From Sinorhizobium sojae CCBAU 05684 (GTDB lineage Bacteria > Pseudomonadota > Alphaproteobacteria > Rhizobiales > Rhizobiaceae): a stretch of DNA of 64,000 nt. The notes under the pieces were generated by a model. That model was not told the origin of the DNA and did not search any database. It worked only from the letters and a program-made list of their open reading frames with translations. How positions within the stretch are numbered: position 1 is the first letter of the stretch; each line of letters begins with the position of its first letter. Shown here one piece after another: positions 47,543 through 56,344 of the stretch. A program made the position numbers and the translations under genes. Where the stretch lies: positions 434,001 to 498,000 of the forward strand of contig NZ_CP023067.1 of NCBI RefSeq assembly GCF_002288525.1, given 5' to 3'.

Positions 47543-49324
47543 ATGTACAAGGCACCGGTCGATGAGATCGCATTTACCTTGAAGCACGTGGCCGGCATGG
47601 CGGACGCCTTGGGTGCAGGGATGTTCGGCGAGCTAGGCGAGGACCTCGTCGACGCGATCCTTTCGGAAGCAGGGCGCTTTGCCACGGAAGAGGTGGCGCC
47701 GCTCGGCGACGTTGGCGACAGACAGGGAGCCCGCCTCGTGGATGGGTCGGTGAAGACGCCGGACGGCTGGCGCGAACTTTACCACAACTGGATCGCCGGC
47801 GGCTGGAACGGGCTTACGGCGCCGGAGGACTTCGGCGGTCAGAACCTGCCGCATATGCTGCACGTCGCCGCCATGGAGATGTGGAACAGCGGTTCGATGG
47901 CCTTTGCGCTGGGCCCGACGCTGACCATGGGTGCGATCGAGGCATTGGAGAAGCACGGCACCAACGCGCTGAAGGAAACTTTTCTGCCGAAGATGGTCTC
48001 CGGCGAGTGGATGGGGACGATGAACCTCACGGAGCCGCATGCGGGATCCGACCTCGGCGTGCTCAAAACCCGCGCCGAGCGCCGCGACGACGGCACCTAC
48101 CGCATCTTCGGGCAGAAGATCTTCATCACCTGGGGCGAGCACGACTTCACCGACAATATCGTCCACCTCGTGCTGGCGCGCTTGCCGGATGCACCGCCCG
48201 GCACGAAAGGCATCTCGCTGTTCCTCGTGCCGAAGTTCCTCGTCAATCAGGACGGCTCGATCGGCGCGCGCAATGATGTCTTCTGCCATGCGCTCGAGCA
48301 CAAGCTCGGCATTCACGGTTCGCCGACCTGCACGATGATCTATGGCGACGGCAAGTATGGCGGGGAAAAGGGCGCGATCGGCTATCTCGTGGGCGAGGAA
48401 AATCGCGGGCTCGCCTGTATGTTCACGATGATGAACAATGCCCGGCTCGCCGTCGGCATGCAGGGTGTCGCGATCGCCGAGGCCGCGACCCAGAAGGCGG
48501 TTGCCTATGCCAAGGAACGGACGCAGGGCCGGGCGCCCGGATGGGAGGGTGAGGGCATGAGCCCGATCATCGAGCACCCGGACGTCGCCCGCACGCTGCT
48601 GACGATGAAGGCGGTGACGCAAGGTGCGCGCGCCATCGCCTATGCCTGCGCCCATGCAGTCGATATGGCACATGCGAGCGAGGGCGACGCGGCGCTTCAC
48701 TGGCAGGAGCGCTCAAGCCTGCTGACGCCCATCGCCAAGTCTTTTGCCACCGACGTCGGGTTCGACGTCGCCTCGCTCGGCATTCAGGTGCATGGCGGCA
48801 TGGGCTTCATCGAGGAGACCGGCGCCGCCCGTTACTTGCGCGACGCGCGCATCGCGTCGATTTACGAGGGCACCAACGGTATCCAGGCGATCGATCTCGT
48901 CACGCGCAAGCTGCCGCTCTCCGAAGGCTCGCAAGTGCGCGGTTTCATCGGAGAGCTCCGGCAGACCGCGACTGCCGTCAGGGCATCGAATCGTCAAGGC
49001 TTCGGGGAAACGGCCTCGCGGCTCGATGCGGCGCTTGCCGAGCTTGACGAGGCGACCAACTGGCTCCTCGCGACGCTTGCCGCCGGCAGGCACGCCGATG
49101 CGCTCGCCAGCGCCACCGCCTATCAGCGCCTCTTCGGTCTGACACTGACCGGCGTCTACCTCGCCAAGGGCGGACTTGCCGAAGCTGGCGATGGCAGGCA
49201 GGAGGCGCGAATTGCTCTCTGCCGTTTCGCGGCGGAGAACCTCCTGGCGGAAACGGCGGCGTTCAAGGACAGCGTCGTGAACGGAGCCGCGAGCCTCGCG
49301 GCCGCCCGCGCCATTCTTGACTGA
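47543..49324 (+). CDS. Acyl-CoA dehydrogenase, long DmdC-like form
   Basis: 593 residues from ATG 47543 behind GAGGAGGAGCAGC. Longer than the 380-residue short forms because of an added C-terminal domain, like DmdC-type dehydrogenases. Acyl-CoA dehydrogenase motifs: MNLTEPHAGSDLGVLKTRA, GQKIFITWGEHDF, and IYEGTNGIQAIDLVTRK with the conserved Glu. FAD-dependent alpha-beta dehydrogenation of an acyl-CoA; the substrate is unassigned. It precedes a crotonase gene by 11 bp, and lies behind the palindromic operator. Confidence 0.9.
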   Translation: MYKAPVDEIAFTLKHVAGMADALGAGMFGELGEDLVDAILSEAGRFATEEVAPLGDVGDRQGARLVDGSVKTPDGWRELYHNWIAGGWNGLTAPEDFGGQNLPHMLHVAAMEMWNSGSMAFALGPTLTMGAIEALEKHGTNALKETFLPKMVSGEWMGTMNLTEPHAGSDLGVLKTRAERRDDGTYRIFGQKIFITWGEHDFTDNIVHLVLARLPDAPPGTKGISLFLVPKFLVNQDGSIGARNDVFCHALEHKLGIHGSPTCTMIYGDGKYGGEKGAIGYLVGEENRGLACMFTMMNNARLAVGMQGVAIAEAATQKAVAYAKERTQGRAPGWEGEGMSPIIEHPDVARTLLTMKAVTQGARAIAYACAHAVDMAHASEGDAALHWQERSSLLTPIAKSFATDVGFDVASLGIQVHGGMGFIEETGAARYLRDARIASIYEGTNGIQAIDLVTRKLPLSEGSQVRGFIGELRQTATAVRASNRQGFGETASRLDAALAELDEATNWLLATLAAGRHADALASATAYQRLFGLTLTGVYLAKGGLAEAGDGRQEARIALCRFAAENLLAETAAFKDSVVNGAASLAAARAILD

Positions 49325-49335
49325 AAGGGCTGCCC

Positions 49336-50088
49336 ATGACCGACCACGTGCTCGTCGAACGCCCGGAGGCCTATCCCGGCGTCCAGGTCATCCGCTTTAA
49401 CCGGCCCGAAAAGAAGAACGCCATCACGCGCGAGATGTATGCGAAGATGACGACCGCTTTGACCGTGGCGCAATCGGATCCGGCAATCCGGGTGACGGCT
49501 TTCCTCGGAACCGAAGGCTGCTTCTCCGCCGGCAACGACATGACCGATTTCTTAGCCGTCGCCATGGGCGGAAGCATGGGGCGCGAGGTACTCGATTTCC
49601 TTCGGGCGCTCGCGAGTGCGGCAAAGCCGATCGTTTCCGGCGTCGACGGCCTGGCGATCGGCATCGGCACGACGATTCATCTACATTGCGATCTGACGGT
49701 CGCCTCCGCGCGGTCGCTCTTCAGGACGCCCTTCGTCGACCTCGCGCTCGTGCCGGAGGCGGCATCGAGCCTGATCGCGCCGCGCATCATCGGGCACCAG
49801 CGCGCCTTCGCGCTTCTTGCCGCCGGCGAGCCGCTCGAAGCCGCCGAGGCCGTGACGGCCGGACTGATCTGGAAGATTGTCGACGCGGCGAGCGTCGAGG
49901 GGACGACGCTGTCGCTTGCCGCAGGGCTCGCTGCAAAGCCGCGGGAGGCGTTGCGCATCGCCCGCGATCTCATCCGCGGCGACCGCACGGACGTCCTCGC
50001 CCGCATCGACGAGGAGGCCGAGCACTTCGCAGCGCAGCTGAAGAGCGCCGAAGCGCGCGCCGCCTTCGAGGCCTTCATGCGCCGTTGA
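49336..50088 (+). CDS. Enoyl-CoA hydratase/isomerase family protein
   Basis: 250 residues of the crotonase fold: oxyanion segment FSAGNDMTDFL, the second oxyanion loop GLAIGIGTTIHLHCDLTVAS, then FRTPFVDLALVPEAASS. The Glu of classical hydratases in the second loop (GGGCE) is Thr here, while the later Glu (VPEAAS) is present. That single-Glu pattern is more common in isomerase-type members, so calling it a hydratase outright would be unsafe. Starts 11 bp after the acyl-CoA dehydrogenase stop. Confidence 0.87.
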   Translation: MTDHVLVERPEAYPGVQVIRFNRPEKKNAITREMYAKMTTALTVAQSDPAIRVTAFLGTEGCFSAGNDMTDFLAVAMGGSMGREVLDFLRALASAAKPIVSGVDGLAIGIGTTIHLHCDLTVASARSLFRTPFVDLALVPEAASSLIAPRIIGHQRAFALLAAGEPLEAAEAVTAGLIWKIVDAASVEGTTLSLAAGLAAKPREALRIARDLIRGDRTDVLARIDEEAEHFAAQLKSAEARAAFEAFMRR

Positions 50089-50418
50089 TTCCCGGCCGAT
50101 CGTGGGGGCATGGCGAAAGGCCCGTCTTGCGCAGGCCTGTGCGGGAGATGGCGTTTTGACGCCCTAAGCTTCTTCGTGGCAAATCAGTCTGGTTTCGACC
50201 CATAGCCGCTGTTGGCGACAAGCGCTTACGAACTCGCGGCGGATTGCTGCGGAGCTCTAATTCGCGGGTCGTACGGGAGCGGAATCCTCGTGTGTTCCCG
50301 GCACCGTGCTTGAGTTCCAGCACTCGGCCATCACGCCACAGGAGAGGGCATCTCCTCACGGACGAGCATGCCGAGCGAGCGGTGATGGGAGAGGCAGCAC
50401 GGCAACGTTTCAGGGCAG
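50089..50418. other. Interval after the crotonase gene
   Basis: No gene, repeat or hairpin was recognised. Base composition becomes less GC-rich than in flanking operons, marking the start of an accessory stretch. Confidence 0.35.
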
Positions 50419-50766
50419 CTACGTTGCTCGGCCAAAACCCAGCTTCCGCAGGACCACTTGTGCACGCTCAAAGGCGGCTAAGAGGTCGCGTTCAGCGTCG
50501 ATCAATTGCTGCACAAGAGTGCAGCGTTGCTCGGCAATTATCCGATACTTAGTTGCCAGTGCGTCCAGCTCTGAGGCGGGCGCCTTCTTGGCCTGGTGAT
50601 CAATCCATTCCTGCAGTATGGCTCGCCCTTGCCTGTCGAGCTCGTGCTTCCGCAGTCGAAGTCGGTCAGCGTGGCATTCTGCCTTGTTGTATCGTTTGAG
50701 CGCCATCGCAGCTTCAAGTCTCAACCTCATCGGGAGAGGCCCGACAAGCGGGTTGGCTTTTCCCAT
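50419..50766 (-). CDS. Hypothetical helical protein
   Basis: 115 residues from ATG 50766, GGAG nine bases upstream. Charged, almost entirely helical and probably a coiled coil (RYNKAECHADRLRLRKHELD, LVQQLIDAERDLLAAFERAQ). No family. It lies in the accessory-looking stretch. Confidence 0.5.
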   Translation of the reverse strand: MGKANPLVGPLPMRLRLEAAMALKRYNKAECHADRLRLRKHELDRQGRAILQEWIDHQAKKAPASELDALATKYRIIAEQRCTLVQQLIDAERDLLAAFERAQVVLRKLGFGRAT

Positions 50767-50897
50767 AAATGCAGCTCCGATTACCAGGAGGATTGCCGTT
50801 CAACCTTTAGTTGGCGCATGGTTCAGGATCAGGAAAAACGCAGAACGAGCAGACGTCGGCCGATAGGAGGACCTCACGCGTTCAGCCTCGTAATTCC

Positions 50898-51188
50898 TCA
50901 TGGAAATCTTGGTTGGCGACGTTCCGCCTCCTCAACCAATTTGAAGGGAAAGCTCTCATGGTAATGATTGACTTCCCCGAGTGTAAGCCTGCCATCCAGA
51001 AACACGTTCAAAAAGCGCTGACAGATGTCCCTTGCCATTGCATTTCGATTAGAGAACGACGTCCCGACGAGATCGGATTCTTTGAACTCCGGTACCATTA
51101 ACGACAAGCATTTGGCCACGAACTCTTCGGTGGCCCCTGGGCGCTTGCGCAACGCGGCGGCGGCTCTCTCGTACTCAGCATACGTCAT
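50898..51188 (-). CDS. Hypothetical protein
   Basis: 96 residues (MTYAEYERAAAALRKRPGAT and onward), ribosome site weak. Soluble, no recognised family. Same strand and 131 bp upstream of the previous hypothetical; the two may be cotranscribed. Confidence 0.45.
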   Translation of the reverse strand: MTYAEYERAAAALRKRPGATEEFVAKCLSLMVPEFKESDLVGTSFSNRNAMARDICQRFLNVFLDGRLTLGEVNHYHESFPFKLVEEAERRQPRFP

Positions 51189-51555
51189 AGCCTGCGGAGC
51201 CGATCAAGGCGCAAACTGGAAAAGTGCGACAATGCACAATAACCCGATTGCCATGCTCCCGGCCACGAGACGAATGTTCATCGAATTGCTCAGCCGAAGG
51301 CCGTTGACCTGACACTGCTTAAATCAATCTTGCCGTGCAACCAAGTCTCTCCCTCCTCGACACCGCCCACTCACACCGAAGTAGACACATCTATCGGGGC
51401 CGCATAAATGCGGCGATGGAATCACTGAGTCAGAGCCACAATCTGGCGTCGTTGACGCCCGGAGCACGAATGGCCTGATTGAGCCCCGTTGTGGTGGCAC
51501 GGTTTCGGCCCTCTGCGGTCATAGGCCTACCGCCGCGACTCGTGCGGATGTCCTC
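51189..51555. other. Interval without recognised gene in the accessory stretch
   Basis: Open frames here are short and lack ribosome sites. No repeat was found. Confidence 0.3.
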
Positions 51556-53124
51556 CTAACCCGACAGAACAACACAGCGCTCCCATCGTCGGGCTGCCAC
51601 GTCCGCAGCAGGAGCCATGATGACCAGATCATTGGCATCCCAAAACACCAGGCCTGTTGCCGAGCCAGCGCGTAACCGAACGAGGACGATCCAGTCGTCC
51701 GGGTTACTTAGATCGGCCCAGCCCTCAGACACGCCCCATCTCGCCGCCTCTTCACGGCAGTCGATGCCACCTTGGATCGTTGCGTGGCCAAGCATCTGAT
51801 GGACCTGAGGCTTCCCCGAACCGGCGTGCGGCCCGGTCAGTGCACGCTCGAACGCCTCATGGGTTCCGGCAAGGTCATCGAGCGACCCCATCTCGGTCTC
51901 CTCGATCCTCAACTTTGCGGCCGAGGCGTCAAAGGACCGGGTGCGCCGCGGCCGCAGGCGGGTGTAGGCCACACTCGCCCAACGATCGTCCGACAGCGCC
52001 TCGAATGAGCTTCCAGGGTCGCCCACCGCCCAGACCGGATCAAGCGTATGTGCGAACCTTAGGGTGCCGTCCGCAATCAGTTCCGCCGTCACCAGGTCTC
52101 CCTCTGAATGCGGCAAAGGCCCTGGCGGCGTGGCGGGGTCGAGATCCGAAGATATGGCGATCGCACCGACCGAGGCTTCGAGGATGGCTTCGGACATTGC
52201 ATGACGCACGAGAGGTGCGCCAGGCGGTGTGTAAACAAAATCGACCAGCAGAGCATCGTCGTGGACGAAGAACGACAATAGACCGTCGTGCGGTAGATGC
52301 TCCATCGGCCCGTCCAGTGCTGTGACCTCGGCGAAGTTGATCTGCAGCAGGAACGGGTGACGCATCCCACGCTCGTTGCTCGGCCACACGTCCGGCGGCA
52401 GATCGGGCCCGCCGCCGATGCGGCTGGCACCCAAGGGAGCTTCTTCACCGTATGGCTCCTCCACCAAGGATGCTGCCCCGGCGAAGAAATGCGCCGCCGT
52501 GGAGGGCTCACTTGCTCCCATGGCCGCCGCAAACCGCTGGCCCCATGCACTATCCGTCGGATCGGGCTCGGCATCTTCGCCCGTATGCCCTGCGTTGATC
52601 GCTTCGATTGTGGCGCGGCGCTTCTTCTCCTGGCCGTGGTATTGCGACAGCAGCATCTTTTCGCCGACCCGATCGCTGCGTGCCTGCAGCCCTTGCATGA
52701 ACACGCCGAAATGCCTCTCGGCCATGTCTCGATCGCTCACGGCCGAACGCCAGCCAAACGCCCAGATGCGATTGCCCCGACCTCGCACTAGCGTCAGGCC
52801 CGCGGCTTCCTCGCCCGCCTTTCGAGATGACGATATTCCCGTTCCATATCGTCCCTCACGTCCAAGTACCTGAACAGGGGCAATAGACCAGTCGATCGGA
52901 CCTTCTGCCCCGATGAGATCTACCGCAATGGGGGCGAGGCTCTCATCGAGATCCCATGGCTCGCCTTTGTCGAGCGCCATAACAAAAAGCGACGGATGCT
53001 CCCTGTCGGGCGGGTACGGCCGGAGGAAGAAGCGCTCGGGTTGGAGTGCAACAACGTCGGGAAAGGCTGGTGGCGCAGTGAAAACGAAGTCACGAGTCAT
53101 CCATCGTTGCAGTCTATAGGCCAT
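51556..53124 (-). CDS. DUF1963 (YwqG-like) protein with extra N-terminal domain
   Basis: 522 residues from ATG 53124, GGAG upstream. The C-terminal half is DUF1963: SRIGGGPDLPPDVWP, HPFLLQINFAEVTALDG, DGLLSFFVHDD and a HQMLGHATIQG segment near the end. The N-terminal 150 residues (FTAPPAFPDVVALQPERFFL, through GRGNRIWAFGW) look like a compact DcrB/DUF1795-type fold, but that is a guess from pattern. DUF1963 proteins occur near contact-dependent toxin loci; no toxin is adjacent here. It lies in an accessory stretch. Confidence 0.75.
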   Translation of the reverse strand: MAYRLQRWMTRDFVFTAPPAFPDVVALQPERFFLRPYPPDREHPSLFVMALDKGEPWDLDESLAPIAVDLIGAEGPIDWSIAPVQVLGREGRYGTGISSSRKAGEEAAGLTLVRGRGNRIWAFGWRSAVSDRDMAERHFGVFMQGLQARSDRVGEKMLLSQYHGQEKKRRATIEAINAGHTGEDAEPDPTDSAWGQRFAAAMGASEPSTAAHFFAGAASLVEEPYGEEAPLGASRIGGGPDLPPDVWPSNERGMRHPFLLQINFAEVTALDGPMEHLPHDGLLSFFVHDDALLVDFVYTPPGAPLVRHAMSEAILEASVGAIAISSDLDPATPPGPLPHSEGDLVTAELIADGTLRFAHTLDPVWAVGDPGSSFEALSDDRWASVAYTRLRPRRTRSFDASAAKLRIEETEMGSLDDLAGTHEAFERALTGPHAGSGKPQVHQMLGHATIQGGIDCREEAARWGVSEGWADLSNPDDWIVLVRLRAGSATGLVFWDANDLVIMAPAADVAARRWERCVVLSG

Positions 53125-53390
53125 TCGCGATTGCTCCGTCTTAACACTTGGTTGGTCTTTGGCACGTTGATGTCACGTCTGGCGACGCCTGCGAAAATAC
53201 GACAGGAGCATTCTCTGAGTACAGCAATGGCACCTATGGCGCGTCTGCGTCATGACGACAGTCGACCCATTGCGGTCGTTACCGCCACACCTGGCAACGC
53301 CTGCAGACGTGAAACAAAGCTGTCTCCAGGCACGTACGCCCGGGGTCGAGAAATCAGCGCTGATGTCGTCGCGTTTAACCATGCATGACA

Positions 53391-54340
53391 CTACCTTGGC
53401 CGACTTTGAGTACCTTCACTGCACCGCGTAGGAACTGCGGGCTGCCCCGCTGAATTGCGAGAAACCAGAGCAATCGCCGTGATCACGAGCAGGCTGCCCG
53501 GCAGCCACTGCCAGCCTATGACGTCCGGCCGAGTCACGAACAGCAATAGCATTGAAACGAACGGGACAAGATAGCTGTACGCTGTCACCGCCCCCGGCGT
53601 GAGCGCGCCGGTCGCACGCTGCATCAGCCAGAAGGTCGCTCCGCTTGAAAAGACACCGAGATAGGCGACCAGCAACACGTCTCCAATACGCATTCGCCAC
53701 ATTGCGGCAACCGGCTCGGCGATAAATCCGACCAGGGCGATCAGAACGCCGCCCGCAGCCAGGCTCCAGAACGTGCGTACGGCCGCGTCGGGCGACAGAA
53801 TGCCCCGCCCTAGCCCCCATTTGGACAGGACCGGATAAAGCGCCGACGCGATGCATCCCAGGAAGAAGGCGGTCTCGCCCCAGCCGAACTGCAACTTCGC
53901 CAGATCGCCACCGGTCTGGGCGAGCGCCAGCGCCAGGGCCCCGACCGCCCCCAGTGCGAGGATGGCCAGCAGGCGATGGGCGCGCGGTTCCACACCGAAA
54001 ACCCGGCCAAGCCCATAAGCCAGTAGCGGCATGGAAACGAAAAGGGCCGACATGGAAAGTGCGCTCACCCGATGGGCGCCCAGAACATGACACCGAAGAA
54101 GCCGGCGAGGCAGAGCCCCATGACCGCGTAAAGCAGCCCACCCTGCAGGTTCGGTACCTCCGGCCCCGCGCGCCATGCCATCGGCAGCATCGCAAATGCT
54201 GCGATTGCAAAGCGCATCGCCGTCAGAAGCAGCGACGGGAGCCCGTCGCTCAGGAGGCCGACAACCGGAAAGGACGCACCGACGATCAAGGCCCAGAGCA
54301 GCATCCCCAGATGCGCGCCCGTCACACTACTGTTCCTCAT
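53391..54340 (-). pseudogene. EamA/DMT-family transporter interrupted by a frameshift
   Basis: The N-terminal part (from ATG 54340, behind AAGGAGAAGGG) encodes helices through LCLAGFFGVMFWA and then runs into a stop at 54065. The remainder, from AHRVSALSMSALFVSMPLLA to about residue 290 of the full protein, continues in another frame to 53391. Inserting one base near 54068-54078 would join them to a normal ten-helix EamA exporter. Either a real pseudogene or a sequencing error; the rest of the coding sequence is otherwise intact, so the lesion is recent or artefactual. Confidence 0.8.
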
Positions 54341-54459
54341 TGCCCTTCTCCTTCATCGGCACATACCGTCTCCTGCCCCACGCATCGAAAGCGCGATTTG
54401 GTCAGGCCCCTTTTTGGCTGGTGGCGAACGTGGTGGTGGATAAGCGATGCCAGGTCGGC

Positions 54460-55077
54460 TCAGATGGTTTCCAGGACACGGGAAACCGGCAGTCTCGGTT
54501 TTTGCGGCCAATTGCCTTTGCGGGCGTGGCCCACTGCAATCAGCACCACCGGGATCTCGTCGGCGGCAAGACCGAATTTGCGCGCGACGGCCGTCGGGTC
54601 GAAGCCGACCATCGGCCCGGTGGCGAGCCCGTGCGCCTCCGCCGCCAACATCAGAAAGGCGGCGCCGAGCGTTGCCGTGCGAACCGCCTCGTCCCGCTGC
54701 ATTTGCGGATTGTCGCCATAGGTGCTTTCCACCGCCTCCGTCCATGCGCCGACCATCTCCGCCGGCATGAAGCCCGCCTCGACGGAGGGGCGAAGGCGCC
54801 CTTCAATGACCGTGTGCGAGGGTAGCTGTCCGCAGACGATGTAGGTTACCGCGGCTTCCGTCACCTTGGCCTGCCCGTAGGCGGCGGCCTGAAGGCGCGC
54901 TTTCGCCTCGCCTGTTCTGACGGCGATGAAGCGCCAGTTCTGGAGATTGTAGGCAGTGGGTGCGCGCGTCGCAAGCCTTACAAGCTCCTTGATCTGTTCA
55001 TCGGTAAGCGCCTTGTCGGCATCGAACATGTTTGTGGAGACGCGGCTTTCGATGGCGGCGATGATCGGATTCTTCAT
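54460..55077 (-). CDS. Nitroreductase family protein
   Basis: 205 residues from ATG 55077. Nitroreductase (FMN-binding) features: ESRVSTNMFD with the first-helix Arg, RAPTAYNLQNWRFIAV typical of the flavin site, and GLATGPMVGFDPTAVARKFG near the end. Reduces nitro or quinone-type substrates with NAD(P)H; substrate unknown. It is divergent from the LysR gene, so that regulator probably controls it. Confidence 0.9.
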   Translation of the reverse strand: MKNPIIAAIESRVSTNMFDADKALTDEQIKELVRLATRAPTAYNLQNWRFIAVRTGEAKARLQAAAYGQAKVTEAAVTYIVCGQLPSHTVIEGRLRPSVEAGFMPAEMVGAWTEAVESTYGDNPQMQRDEAVRTATLGAAFLMLAAEAHGLATGPMVGFDPTAVARKFGLAADEIPVVLIAVGHARKGNWPQKPRLPVSRVLETI

Positions 55078-55190
55078 CTGTCTCGTCCTTTGGCAATTCT
55101 TGAGTTTCTTTGTCCTGGCGGGCGTGCCGCTGGCGAGGTCGAGATAATTCCTTCCAACCATTTTGATAATTCTCTATCCAGTACCGAAAC

Positions 55191-55206
55191 TCACAACTGT
55201 TGGTGA
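55191..55206. promoter_or_regulatory. Palindromic LysR-binding candidate in the divergent promoter
   Basis: TCACAACTGTTGGTGA, an imperfect palindrome (TCAC/GTGA ends and AAC/GTT inner arms), ends 9 bases before the LysR start and 115 bases from the nitroreductase start. It is the best operator in the 138-bp interval; autoregulation is a reasonable inference. Confidence 0.45.
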
Positions 55207-55215
55207 ACAATAATC

Positions 55216-56109
55216 ATGGATCAATTGCAGGCCATCAGGGTGTTTCGCCAAACGGTGGAGCAGGGTTCCTTCGCAGAAGCCGCGCGCCGGATGGCGCTTT
55301 CGCCCGCTGCCGTCAGCAAGAATATCCGGGAGCTGGAGACGCATTTGCGCGTGCGCCTCCTCAACCGCACCACGCGCCGAATGAGCCTGACGGAAGCCGG
55401 TGAGCGTTACTATGAACAGATCGCCCGCATTCTCGACGATCTTTCGGAAGCCGACAGTTCGCTCGGGCCCCTCCAGCGCATGCCGAGCGGGATCTTGCGC
55501 GTCAGCGCGCCGATGGCCTTCACGCTGACGCGCCTGTCGGATGCGATCGTCGGCTTTCTTGCCCGCTATCCCGATCTGACACTCGACCTGAAGCTCGAGG
55601 ATCGACGGGTGGACCTCGTCAAGGAGAGGATCGATCTTGCCATTCGCGGCAGCGACCGGCTGGAAGACTCCAGCCTGATCGCGCGCAAGCTGATGACGCT
55701 GCGCCATGTGATCTGTGCCTCGCCGGGCTATTTCTTTCGTAACGGTCGGCCGCGCGAGCCAGAGGATCTGCGTTCGCACAATTGCGTGCAGTTCACGCTC
55801 TCCGGCCATGTTCAGGAATGGTCTTTTGCACGGGAGGGGCGCACTGTGCAGGTGGCGATCGGGGGCCGCTACAGGGTCACGACCAGCCTTGCGGTCCGCG
55901 ACGCTCTGCTTGCCGGCTTCGGGCTGAGCCTCATTCCGCGCATCTATGTGGAAAAGGACATCGAGGAAGGAAGGCTCACGACGGCGCTGGACGACTGGGC
56001 GCCCGTCGAGACCTCCATCTATGTGGTCTACCCGTCCCGTGAGTATGTCCTGCCCAAGGTGCGTGCCTTCGTAGATTTCCTCGTCGACGAGATGCAGGAG
56101 GAGGCCTGA
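55216..56109 (+). CDS. LysR-type transcriptional regulator
   Basis: 297 residues. N-terminal winged HTH (FRQTVEQGSFAEAARRMALS, PAAVSKNIRELETHLRVRLL, NRTTRRMSLTEAGERYYEQI) followed by a substrate-binding domain. Belongs to the group that typically represses or activates a divergent redox gene; here the nitroreductase is divergent. Effector unknown. Confidence 0.93.
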   Translation: MDQLQAIRVFRQTVEQGSFAEAARRMALSPAAVSKNIRELETHLRVRLLNRTTRRMSLTEAGERYYEQIARILDDLSEADSSLGPLQRMPSGILRVSAPMAFTLTRLSDAIVGFLARYPDLTLDLKLEDRRVDLVKERIDLAIRGSDRLEDSSLIARKLMTLRHVICASPGYFFRNGRPREPEDLRSHNCVQFTLSGHVQEWSFAREGRTVQVAIGGRYRVTTSLAVRDALLAGFGLSLIPRIYVEKDIEEGRLTTALDDWAPVETSIYVVYPSREYVLPKVRAFVDFLVDEMQEEA

Positions 56110-56344
56110 TCGGCTCGACCCTGCGATTTTGGCCATGTAGCGATCGAGGCTCGGTCGAGGTCCGGAATGTGCCGCAAAAGCGGCTGTCCCGCGCCTTCGA
56201 ACTGGGCTTCGGCTATCCACCCAACACGGAACTCGCGAGAAGGGCGCTGCGGCAGGAGCAAATCGCGTCGTTCCCGTGACGATTCCAGTTCGTCCCTGTG
56301 AACACTGGGCAGTGATCCGAAGCCACAACGGCGAAGCGCCGTAA

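Noticed and set aside
53173-53391. 72-codon minus-strand frame between the DUF1963 gene and the EamA pseudogene
   Set aside because: No ribosome site, odd Cys/Arg/His composition, no family.
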